10,353 nucleotides of DNA from Anaerolineales bacterium. Lineage in GTDB: Bacteria > Chloroflexota > Anaerolineae > Anaerolineales > UBA4823. Under the pieces are notes generated by a model, which was not told the DNA's origin, searched no databases, and saw only the letters and a program-made list of their open reading frames with translations. The position numbers and the translations under genes are program-made. This document shows, piece by piece, positions 1 through 6,347 of this stretch. Every line of letters begins with the position of its first letter. The first letter of the stretch is position 1. The stretch is from NCBI GenBank assembly GCA_020853835.1, contig JADYYC010000047.1:1-10353 (forward strand), given 5' to 3'.

Positions 1-484
1 CAAGGTCCAGGTCGGGGAAAACCCCGCTCACCGGATCCTCCCTGCCGATGACGATCGATTGGCTGCCGGGCGGTATCGGCAGGGATACATTGGTCTCCAC
101 AATCACCAGGCGGCCCGGGATAGAATCAAGTTTTGGCGAGGCTGGCGTCTCCGGAGCAGCCTCTTCCACCTGCGTTTCCGCCGTCGAAGCCACAGGCGCC
201 GGGCCAGCCACAGCAGGTTTGGGCTCTTCGTTTGGTTTTCCGGCGGGGGGCGCCTGCTGCAGTTTGGTGCCACAGTTTTCGCAGAAGATCGATCCAGCGA
301 TGTTAGCATGCCCACAGTTGGGGCATTGTAATTCGCTGGCATCCGGTTCTTGGACCAAGAAGGTTGGCGCCACCGGTTGTTCCCCCGCGGATGCGATCGT
401 CCGTAAATCGTAACCACAATTGTCGCAGAAAATTGCCCCTGGAGGAGCCGATGCCTTGCAGCTCGGACAAATGATATTGGACAT
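1..484 (-). CDS. Double zinc-ribbon protein with C-terminal FHA domain (partial, runs off left edge)
   Basis: Translating the minus strand from the ATG at 484-482 gives 161 residues with no stop before the window edge, so the 3' end is missing. Two zinc ribbons are visible: C6/C9 with C20/C23, and C54/C57 with C68/C71, each two CxxC knuckles. A linker rich in Pro, Ala and Glu (about 77-118) follows. From about residue 124 the start of an FHA domain appears, with a first strand (RLVIVE) and the IGRED turn holding the Gly-Arg pair at 147-148, followed by FPDLDL. FHA domains bind phosphothreonine peptides; the phosphate-binding Ser and Asn lie beyond the edge, so binding competence cannot be judged. 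The start is supported by AAGGAG at 493-498, eight bases upstream. It is last in the FHA/PP2C gene group, 90 bases after the phosphatase gene. Likely a cytoplasmic adaptor; the partner is unknown. Confidence 0.85.
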   Translation of the reverse strand, partial: MSNIICPSCKASAPPGAIFCDNCGYDLRTIASAGEQPVAPTFLVQEPDASELQCPNCGHANIAGSIFCENCGTKLQQAPPAGKPNEEPKPAVAGPAPVASTAETQVEEAAPETPASPKLDSIPGRLVIVETNVSLPIPPGSQSIVIGREDPVSGVFPDLDL

Positions 485-492
485 CCTCAAAC

Positions 493-498
493 TCCTTG
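493..498 (-). promoter_or_regulatory. Ribosome binding site of the zinc-ribbon/FHA gene
   Basis: AAGGAG on the minus strand lies eight bases before the ATG at 484-482. It fixes the start of the edge-truncated gene and excludes the competing frame that begins at 506. Confidence 0.7.
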
Positions 499-530
499 AT
501 CATCAATTCTGATGCAGAGGTCAGCTTATC

Positions 531-556
531 TTCTGACGATCATCAGCCAGTCAGAA
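531..556 (-). other. Perfect 7-bp inverted repeat between the PP2C and zinc-ribbon/FHA genes
   Basis: TTCTGAC at 531-537 and GTCAGAA at 550-556 are exact reverse complements separated by 12 bases, and could form a hairpin in the minus-strand transcript. No run of T follows on either strand, so it does not look like an intrinsic terminator. It may be an operator, an RNA processing site or chance. An 8-base direct repeat GATCATCA (498-505 and 538-545) also falls here, the second copy inside the loop. Confidence 0.35.
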
Positions 557-574
557 ATATACCACGAGAGAGGT

Positions 575-2377
575 TCAGACCGCTGCAACCTTAATCAAAA
601 TAACCGAAATGTTGTCCCCGCCGCCCGCGAGGTTGGCGGCATTCACCAGTTCATTGCAGGCGTCTTGAGGGGATTTTGCGCTCAACGTGATCTTGTGGAT
701 CGTCTGATCATCCAGCATCCCGCTCAAGCCATCGGAGCACAACAACAAGTATTCTTCCACTACAAGCGTGTGTTGCAAAATCTCAACTTCGAGCTCCGGT
801 TTGTCGCCAATCGTGCGATAGATCACGTTGCGCTGCGGGTGCCGGCGCGCTTCCTCGCGGGAGATCTGATGGTTAGCTACCATTCTTTCGACCAGGGAAT
901 GATCGACGGTTAGCTGGCGAATTTCATTGCTATTGATAAAATAGGCGCGACTGTCACCGACATGGGTGATAAACGCCCGATTGCCGATCAATACCGCGGC
1001 CACAAGCGTTGAACCCATGTCCGTCCCGGCAGATTTGCGGAGGTCGAACACTTCGCGGTTTGCGGCTTTGACGGTGTTCGTGAGCCAGGCGGGAAGATCC
1101 AAGGCGGGCTGTTGGAGCAGCCCAGGGAGCAAACCGCTGAAGGCCTTGTTGGCAAAAAGATCGACGATCCTGCCGCTGGCGACCTCGCCCCCGGCATGTC
1201 CTCCCATGCCGTCGGCAACGACATAGATCCCCACCGCGCGGCTGACAGACTGCTGTGAGCGGTCGAGTTCGAGCACCAGCAGGCTGTCTTCATTCAGGCT
1301 GCGCACCATCCCGACGTGGCTCAGCCGCCCAGAATGCAAATCAACCGGCAGTGGAGCAGCCGCCTCCTGCATGATAATGTCAATTTCGTGCGCCAATTGG
1401 ACGCCATTTTGAATTGCGGCGGTTGAAAAAACCTGATCGAACAAGCGCTGCAAAGCCGATGGCGTTTCTTCTCCTGGCTCATAATTTTCCCGTCCGGTCA
1501 GCCAGGAATAGATCAGCCGGGCCAGTGCGAGCGTATCTGGATACCGGTCGGTGACATACCCCTCAGGGTGATGCACACATCCCGAGAAATCCGACCAGAC
1601 CATGCGGCTGCCGGTCATGCCGATCCACGCCGGATCGATCGTCCCATTGAAGTGAACGCCGTTGTCATGAAGATAATCCAGGCCGTGGGACAGATCGCGC
1701 CCCCAGGCAAGGACTCTCTGTTGGGCTGGCAGGTCGGCGCGTTCAAGTTCAGCCCGATCGACCTGTGGAACCAGCAAACAATGCCTGAGCGCGCCGCCCA
1801 CCTGCTCGACAAACACCGCCAGGGGGGCGCGAACGCTGCCATGCGAGAGCCCCTTAGACACCACCCGCACAAGCGAATCCGGCTGGGGTAAATTGGTTTC
1901 GATCAGGATCAGGTTTTTTACCCCCAACTCCAACTCGGTCCCACAATCGGTGCAGTACATCTCGGGAACCTCGCTGCGAGGCGGGAAAATCGCGCCGCAT
2001 TCGGGGTTTGGACAGACGTGCAAAGCCACGTCATCTGCCGAATTGATCCATTCTACCCGGTAGCGTTTCTGGGCGGGGCTGTTTTCGAGTAGTTCTAAGT
2101 AGCGGTACCGGTCGCCAAAAATCGCGCCTGCGGGCCGGTTGAGAAACTCCGCCGTCCGGTTCAAGGGCCGAGTGCCGCTTCTGACGGTCTGCACCAACCG
2201 GCGTGTTTTCGGCGACCCTTCTGTTGACGGGTTCGGATTCGGCGCGGCCATGTCGCTTTCGGGGCCGGCTTCCAGTGGGCGGGTGACGGCGGGCGAATCG
2301 GGCAAAGGCATCGCACACTGCATACAAAATCTCGCGCCAGAACGGTTTTCGGAATGACAGTTAGGGCAGAGAATCAT
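575..2377 (-). CDS. Zinc-ribbon / kinase-like (probable pseudokinase) / PP2C Ser/Thr phosphatase fusion
   Basis: 600 residues, in three parts. An N-terminal zinc ribbon (C4, C7, C18, C21) is followed by a Pro-rich linker. Residues about 87-337 resemble a bacterial Ser/Thr kinase: a start like RYRYLELLE, a helix like GLDYLHDNGVHF, then WSDFSG (261-266) where DFG would be. The HRD loop is replaced by HFNGTIDP (242-249), and no glycine-rich loop or VAxK lysine is visible, so kinase activity is unlikely. A second zinc ribbon (C122, C127, C142, C145) sits inside this N-lobe. Residues 350-600 are a complete PP2C domain: RSLNED (359-364), DGMGGHAGGE (389-398), GDSRAY (474-479), DHS (492-494), SDG (548-550) and GGGDN (585-589), which supply the metal-binding aspartates. 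It should dephosphorylate Ser/Thr in the cytoplasm. It lies 27 bases after the FHA gene, implying co-transcription. No clear Shine-Dalgarno precedes the ATG. Phosphatase call strong; pseudokinase call moderate. Confidence 0.9.
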   Translation of the reverse strand: MILCPNCHSENRSGARFCMQCAMPLPDSPAVTRPLEAGPESDMAAPNPNPSTEGSPKTRRLVQTVRSGTRPLNRTAEFLNRPAGAIFGDRYRYLELLENSPAQKRYRVEWINSADDVALHVCPNPECGAIFPPRSEVPEMYCTDCGTELELGVKNLILIETNLPQPDSLVRVVSKGLSHGSVRAPLAVFVEQVGGALRHCLLVPQVDRAELERADLPAQQRVLAWGRDLSHGLDYLHDNGVHFNGTIDPAWIGMTGSRMVWSDFSGCVHHPEGYVTDRYPDTLALARLIYSWLTGRENYEPGEETPSALQRLFDQVFSTAAIQNGVQLAHEIDIIMQEAAAPLPVDLHSGRLSHVGMVRSLNEDSLLVLELDRSQQSVSRAVGIYVVADGMGGHAGGEVASGRIVDLFANKAFSGLLPGLLQQPALDLPAWLTNTVKAANREVFDLRKSAGTDMGSTLVAAVLIGNRAFITHVGDSRAYFINSNEIRQLTVDHSLVERMVANHQISREEARRHPQRNVIYRTIGDKPELEVEILQHTLVVEEYLLLCSDGLSGMLDDQTIHKITLSAKSPQDACNELVNAANLAGGGDNISVILIKVAAV

Positions 2378-2404
2378 AGTGGGCTTTCAAAAAGTATCTG
2401 ACCG

Positions 2405-2821
2405 CTAAACGTGAATATAGCCGGTGTCTCTGAAATTGAGGGTCGCCTCTCCCAGGGTAATCTGCACCCCGTCGTGCAGAATATTCTTGCGGGTTGGCAG
2501 GCCGTCGATAAATAACCCATTCAAAGAATCTTGATCCACGATGCACACGTCTTGAACTGCTTCGTCGAAATAAACCAGGGCGTGCGCCATGGATACCGTA
2601 TCATTGTCGATGACCAGGTTGTTCTCGGGAGATCGACCGATCGTGATCGGAAGCGAAGAGAATAAGCGAGCCTCGCCGGTGTTCAGAGTAAATTTCAATC
2701 CAAACGGCTCGGCTGACTCGAGATTTTGCGCATTCAATTCCTGTTTCGAAGATCCCGGGGCGTCTTCACCGGGTTCGCCCGCTGGGCTTTTCTTCCCAAA
2801 CAGTTTGCTTATCTGATCCAT
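2405..2821 (-). CDS. Small FHA-domain protein
   Basis: 138 residues with a polar, low-complexity N-terminus (1-38) and one FHA domain (about 40-135). The canonical phosphothreonine-binding positions are present: Gly-Arg at 62-63, Asn at 67-68, SMAH with Ser77 and His80, and Asn101-Gly102 in the DSLNGLFIDG stretch. This predicts a functional phosphopeptide reader. There is no membrane segment or signal peptide. The start at 2821 is supported by GGAGA (2828-2832), six bases upstream. It is the first gene of the FHA/PP2C group, and its stop lies 27 bases before the phosphatase start. It probably recruits or reports phosphorylated partners for the adjacent phosphatase. That is inferred from adjacency; the kinase is not in the window. 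Confidence 0.88.
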   Translation of the reverse strand: MDQISKLFGKKSPAGEPGEDAPGSSKQELNAQNLESAEPFGLKFTLNTGEARLFSSLPITIGRSPENNLVIDNDTVSMAHALVYFDEAVQDVCIVDQDSLNGLFIDGLPTRKNILHDGVQITLGEATLNFRDTGYIHV

Positions 2822-2848
2822 ACTGTTTCTCCAGGTTCATGCACACCG

Positions 2849-2875
2849 ATAATAATAAGATCGGGCTTCGTCCAA
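2849..2875 (-). promoter_or_regulatory. Possible promoter for the FHA/PP2C group
   Basis: On the minus strand TTGGAC (2870-2875) is followed 15 bases later by TATTAT (2849-2854). Four of six and five of six bases match the sigma70 consensus, but the spacing is short. It lies just upstream of the first FHA gene, in the gap after glgA. Weak candidate. Confidence 0.3.
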
Positions 2876-2886
2876 CCATCGCCGCC

Positions 2887-2906
2887 CCACCCCTGGACTG
2901 GGGTGG
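2887..2906 (-). terminator. GC-rich hairpin after glgA (possible terminator without a T tract)
   Basis: CCACCCC (2887-2893) and GGGGTGG (2900-2906) form a perfect 7-bp stem with a 6-base loop, 20 bases past the glgA stop. The minus-strand sequence beyond it is G-rich rather than T-rich, so it is not a classical intrinsic terminator. It may pause polymerase or protect the 3' end of the usp-glgA mRNA. Confidence 0.35.
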
Positions 2907-2926
2907 AGAAAGGCGCGATACCGCGA

Positions 2927-4393
2927 TCAGAGAGACCGGGCACGCAGGTACATCCGTTCATATTGCCTGGCGCTCTGGTTCCAGGAATAGTCTTTTGCCA
3001 TTGCAGCCCGCATCATTTTGAGCAGGTGCGCTTTTCGGTCAAAATAGGTGCTGACGGCCCACCCGACTGTGTTATAGAGCGCTGAAGCATTTGGCTGGAT
3101 GAACTTAAATCCGGTGCCAGTCCCTTTTCTCTCGTCATATTGCTGGACCGTGTCATCCAACCCGCCTGTGGCTCGCACAATGGGGAGCGTACCGTACCTC
3201 AGAGAATAGATCTGGTTCAACCCGCACGGTTCATAAAGAGAGGGCATCAAGAAGAAATCCGAGCCAGCTTCGATCCAGTGAGAAAGTTCTTCGCTATAAC
3301 CAATATAGCTCCCGATTTTACCTGGGTAGCGCGCCGGGAGCGTACCGAAGTAGTGCGAAAGTCCCTTCTCGCCCGACCCAAGTACGACAAACTGCACTGA
3401 CATGTCCTCCACCATAGCCTCTATCGATGCCGCCAGCAAATCCAAACCTTTCTGAGCCGCCAGCCGGCTGACCACACCGATCACAGGCACGTCCGGATTC
3501 ACGTCCAACAGGAAGCGTTTTTGCAGCTCGCGCTTGCAGACCGCCTTTCCGCCCAGGTCTGCCCTGGAGAAATTGGCCGGAATTAAAGGGTCAGTTTCAG
3601 GGTTCCAGATCGCGTAATCCGCGCCGTTCAAAATCCCGATGTAATCGTCGCCCCTGGCGTTGAGGTATGGCGCAAGACCGCTGCCGCCTTCGGGCGTGCG
3701 GGTCTCATTTGCATACGAGGGGCTGACGGTGTTGACCATATCTGCATAGTGGATTCCACCCTTAAGCATGTTGATCTTCCCGTGATCCTCGAACTTATCG
3801 GACGTAAAGTTGCCCCATTGAAGACCCAGATATTCGTAATCGGCGCGGTCATAGACCCCTTGATGGGCAATGTTGTGGATGGTCAGGACGCTTCGCGCCT
3901 GGCCTAATAAGGGGTCGTTCCAGTGCCAGATCTTTAAATAAGCCGCGCCCAGGGCGGTCTGCCAGTCATGAACGTGGAGGATATCGGGCCGAAAACCCAT
4001 ATCACGGCAAAGCTGTAACGCAGCGCGCGTGAAAAATCCGAACCGGCGCGCGTTGTCAAGATAGTCATTCATATCTGGATCGTGATAATAGCCCCAGCGG
4101 TCAAAGTATTTTTTTGATTCGATAAAATAGACCGCCACCCCCTGCTTGTGGGCCGAATGAGCCGAACACCACTCCTGCGCGTTGCCCATCCAAACCCCGA
4201 TTGGGCTCATAAACGGCTGCAATCCATAGCGGATCGAGTCAACCGCCGAATATTTTGGGAGGATAACAATCACTCGATGTCCCAGTTCCTGCAGCGCGAC
4301 TGGGAGAGAACCGACAACGTCAGCCAGGCCTCCGCTCTTTGCATACGGTTCGCATTCGGAGGCAATCATGACAATGTTTAGTTTTGGCTTCAA
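2927..4393 (-). CDS. glgA: Glycogen (starch) synthase, GT5 family
   Basis: Transfers glucose from ADP-glucose (or UDP-glucose) to the non-reducing end of an alpha-1,4-glucan. From the proposed TTG start the protein has 488 residues, close to the usual bacterial GlgA length. It carries the N-terminal KSGGLADVVG loop (from Lys19) that contacts the nucleotide sugar, HVHDWQTALG (140-149), TIHNIAHQG, the C-terminal SRLAAQKGLD (309-318), and EPCGLNQIYSLRYG (388-401) with the GT-B nucleotide-binding glutamate, then ATGGLDDTV. The open frame extends upstream to 4444 but enters the usp gene. No ATG occurs before the first beta strand, so a TTG at 4391-4393 (or 4397-4399) is the best start. The Shine-Dalgarno is weak (GATGGG, 4402-4407). 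It follows usp by 26 bases and probably shares its promoter. Function is very secure, the start less so. Confidence 0.95.
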   Translation of the reverse strand: MKPKLNIVMIASECEPYAKSGGLADVVGSLPVALQELGHRVIVILPKYSAVDSIRYGLQPFMSPIGVWMGNAQEWCSAHSAHKQGVAVYFIESKKYFDRWGYYHDPDMNDYLDNARRFGFFTRAALQLCRDMGFRPDILHVHDWQTALGAAYLKIWHWNDPLLGQARSVLTIHNIAHQGVYDRADYEYLGLQWGNFTSDKFEDHGKINMLKGGIHYADMVNTVSPSYANETRTPEGGSGLAPYLNARGDDYIGILNGADYAIWNPETDPLIPANFSRADLGGKAVCKRELQKRFLLDVNPDVPVIGVVSRLAAQKGLDLLAASIEAMVEDMSVQFVVLGSGEKGLSHYFGTLPARYPGKIGSYIGYSEELSHWIEAGSDFFLMPSLYEPCGLNQIYSLRYGTLPIVRATGGLDDTVQQYDERKGTGTGFKFIQPNASALYNTVGWAVSTYFDRKAHLLKMMRAAMAKDYSWNQSARQYERMYLRARSL

Positions 4394-4419
4394 CGTCAAA
4401 GACCCATCTATATCAAATC

Positions 4420-4839
4420 TCAACGCACAAGCATAACCGGGCAATTGGCATGCGTAACGACCTTATGACTCTGGCTGCCAAGCAGCAGACCCGTCAACTG
4501 GCCGCGCCCTCGCGTTCCCATGATGATCAAATCAATCTCGCGCGCCTGCATCACATTCAAAACCGCTTCTGCAGGCGGTCCTTCCAGGGTCTCTTTATGG
4601 ATCTCGCCCGGAACATCGCCGATTGCAGCCAGCGCGGGCGCCATGATGTCAGCGGTATATTGCAAGCGCTCGTTCAACGCCTGCTGGAGGTTGGGCTCGC
4701 CCAGATATGAGGGAATCGGATCGTAACAAACCACCACCCAGAGCGTTGAGCCAAGCTCGCGAGCCATTTCCCCAGCCACCTTTGCAGCCCTCAGGGAAGG
4801 GTCCGAGCCATCGACGGCGAGAAGGATGTTGCTGAACAT
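4420..4839 (-). CDS. Universal stress protein (UspA family, ATP-binding type)
   Basis: 139 residues forming a single Usp domain. It begins with FSNILLAVDGS, the typical first strand and conserved Asp, and ends with G108-x2-G111-x9-G121-S122, the ATP-binding signature, followed by CPVMLVR. Single-domain ATP-binding Usp proteins are soluble dimers linked to growth arrest, energy stress and oxidative stress; the exact target is unknown. A start 15 bases upstream (4854) is possible, but AGGAGG (4844-4849) lies between the two ATGs and points to the second one. A near-consensus promoter lies about 60 bases upstream. glgA follows 26 bases after the stop, suggesting one transcript linking stress response and glycogen storage. 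Confidence 0.93.
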   Translation of the reverse strand: MFSNILLAVDGSDPSLRAAKVAGEMARELGSTLWVVVCYDPIPSYLGEPNLQQALNERLQYTADIMAPALAAIGDVPGEIHKETLEGPPAEAVLNVMQAREIDLIIMGTRGRGQLTGLLLGSQSHKVVTHANCPVMLVR

Positions 4840-4843
4840 GTCT

Positions 4844-4849
4844 CCTCCT
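4844..4849 (-). promoter_or_regulatory. Ribosome binding site that decides the usp start
   Basis: A perfect AGGAGG on the minus strand lies four bases before the ATG at 4837-4839. If translation began at the upstream ATG (4852-4854) this sequence would be coding, so the downstream start is preferred. Confidence 0.8.
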
Positions 4850-4899
4850 TTCATACTTTCCAGATCTTTGCCCCCTGTTATTACACTACTTCCATTTAG

Positions 4900-4928
4900 A
4901 TTGTATTCGAATAGAAGGTGAGAGTCAA
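4900..4928 (-). promoter_or_regulatory. Near-consensus sigma70-type promoter for usp-glgA
   Basis: On the minus strand TTGACT (4923-4928) and TACAAT (4900-4905) are separated by exactly 17 bases. Each hexamer matches five of six consensus bases. Transcription would start near 4893, leaving a leader of about 55 bases before the usp ATG. This is the best promoter in the window. No operator-like palindrome overlaps it. Confidence 0.75.
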
Positions 4929-4999
4929 CTCTGGCGAATTACAAACCTGATAAGCGCCCGCTCCATTCCCCCAAAACCTTTATGCACATTATTCAGCGC

Positions 5000-5023
5000 C
5001 GCCTCGAAAAGCTTTTCAGGGCG
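5000..5023 (-). terminator. Hairpin overlapping the larC stop codon (weak terminator candidate)
   Basis: A 12-base perfect palindrome, GAAAAGCTTTTC (5006-5017), is flanked by complementary CGCC (5000-5003) and GGCG (5020-5023) across 2-base mismatches. The larC TGA (5016-5018) lies inside it. The minus-strand sequence downstream is not T-rich, so it lacks the usual tail of an intrinsic terminator. It may still separate the lar operon from usp. Confidence 0.35.
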
Positions 5024-6347
5024 CGGCGAAAGCGCTGTTCATGGCTTCAAGATAGATATCTTTAATGGGCAAGCCAAGCTGGATCGCGAGCGCCCGGCAA
5101 TCCTCGTATTCAGGTTTTACGTTAGCGACTCTGTCGCCCAGACGGGCGATTTTCACTCGCACGCGGCCGTACTTCGTATCCACTGTTTCGATCTGGCGCG
5201 GCAGCATGTGCTTGGTGACCGGGTAGCTGCGCACACCGATCGTCGTCGACTCCTGGAAGATGATCTGCAGCAAATCATCCACGCTCTCCGGGTGCGCCAG
5301 CACGTGCAGCAGCACGCCGGGCCGGTTTTTCTTCATCGAGATCGGCAACAAACCCACATCTAACGCCCCCGCCTCCAGCAGGCGGTCTATCAGGTATTCA
5401 AACATCTGGGGGTTGCTATCATCAATGTTAGATTCCAAAACGACCGCCCGCCCTTCCTGGTAGCCTGCGAGCGTCAGCGGGGCGTTGTGCTGCTCCTGAT
5501 GGGGGAAGCGCGCCCCCCGTCCGGAGGCCAGTTCATCCTGCGCCTCCATCTCTCCCAGATAAGCGCGCAGCACGTTGGGGAAGGGCCGGTCGCGGCTCCC
5601 CGCGCCATAACCAACGTCCAGCACCTGCATGCGCGGCAAGGGGCCAAACCCCTGGGCGATGGTCGTCAGGATCGCGGCGCCGGTAGGCGTCACCAGTTCG
5701 CCTTTGAAATCTGTGGTGTAAACCTGCACTCCAGCAAGCAATTCCGCCGTGGCCGGGGCTGGAACGGGCAGCACGCCGTGGCTGGCGCGCACAAACCCGC
5801 CGCCCAGGTGCAGCGGAGAAGCCAGCACCGCCTCAACGCCCAATTTTTCCAGCCCGATCATCGCGCTGGCGATATCTACAATCGCATCCAGGCTTCCGAC
5901 CTCGTGCAGGTGCACCTGTTCGAGCGGAACGCCATGTACCCTGGCCTCCGCCTGCCCCAGGCGGGTGAAGATGGCGCTGGTCTGCTGGCGCACCCGTTCG
6001 CTCAGGTCGCTGCGTTCGATACAGTCGAGGATCTCGCTCAGGTGCCGGCTGGTCGCGCCAGCGTGATGGTGATCATGAGCGTCCGTTTCCGGCAAAGCGT
6101 CTGAGGTTTCAACGAACTCGGCGTCCGCCAGTTGTTCGCCTTCTGCACCTTCGAGGTAGACGCGGAAAGCCTTCGCACGCAGACCTCGCTTATGCACATC
6201 GAGCGTTTCCAGGCGGTACCCGGCAAAGGGCAGCTTCTTTAACTCGTCTCTCAGGTCATCGGGATCAAGCCCCAGATCCACCAGCGCGCCCACAATCATG
6301 TCGCCGCTGATGCCCGCAAAGCAATCAAAGTAAATCGTTCTCGTCAT
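5016..6347 (-). CDS. larC: LarC, nickel insertion enzyme of nickel-pincer nucleotide synthesis
   Basis: Performs the last step of NPN cofactor synthesis: the CTP-dependent cyclometallase that inserts nickel into the dithiolated pyridinium mononucleotide. With the ATG at 6345-6347 the protein has 443 residues. The N-terminal half begins MTRTIYFDCFAGISGDM and contains VHLHEVGSLDAIVDI (145-159) and LVTPTGAAIL (218-227). A short His-rich segment (DAHDHHH, 89-95) may bind nickel. The C-terminal half carries LESNIDDSNPQ (304-314), GALDVGLLPISMKKNRPG (327-344) and the family end. Both halves are in one frame, whereas Lactobacillus plantarum larC is split (larC1/larC2) and joined by frameshifting. 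The open frame extends to 6551, but the extension lies over larE and has no family similarity. The ATG overlaps the larE TGA (ATGA), indicating translational coupling. Confidence 0.95.
   Translation of the reverse strand: MTRTIYFDCFAGISGDMIVGALVDLGLDPDDLRDELKKLPFAGYRLETLDVHKRGLRAKAFRVYLEGAEGEQLADAEFVETSDALPETDAHDHHHAGATSRHLSEILDCIERSDLSERVRQQTSAIFTRLGQAEARVHGVPLEQVHLHEVGSLDAIVDIASAMIGLEKLGVEAVLASPLHLGGGFVRASHGVLPVPAPATAELLAGVQVYTTDFKGELVTPTGAAILTTIAQGFGPLPRMQVLDVGYGAGSRDRPFPNVLRAYLGEMEAQDELASGRGARFPHQEQHNAPLTLAGYQEGRAVVLESNIDDSNPQMFEYLIDRLLEAGALDVGLLPISMKKNRPGVLLHVLAHPESVDDLLQIIFQESTTIGVRSYPVTKHMLPRQIETVDTKYGRVRVKIARLGDRVANVKPEYEDCRALAIQLGLPIKDIYLEAMNSAFAAP

Noticed and set aside
14..25. GGGGAAAACCCC hairpin-like sequence
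   Set aside because: It lies inside the FHA coding region of the first gene, and no gene end is nearby.
303..506. A 67-codon minus-strand frame starting at 506
   Set aside because: The frame starting at 484 encodes two zinc ribbons and an FHA start with a good ribosome binding site; the 506 frame is its shadow.
512..913. A 133-codon plus-strand open frame
   Set aside because: It lies mainly over the PP2C domain coding region on the other strand and has no recognisable domain.
5487..6104. A 205-codon plus-strand open frame opposite larC
   Set aside because: Antisense shadow of a clear LarC coding region, with no recognisable family.
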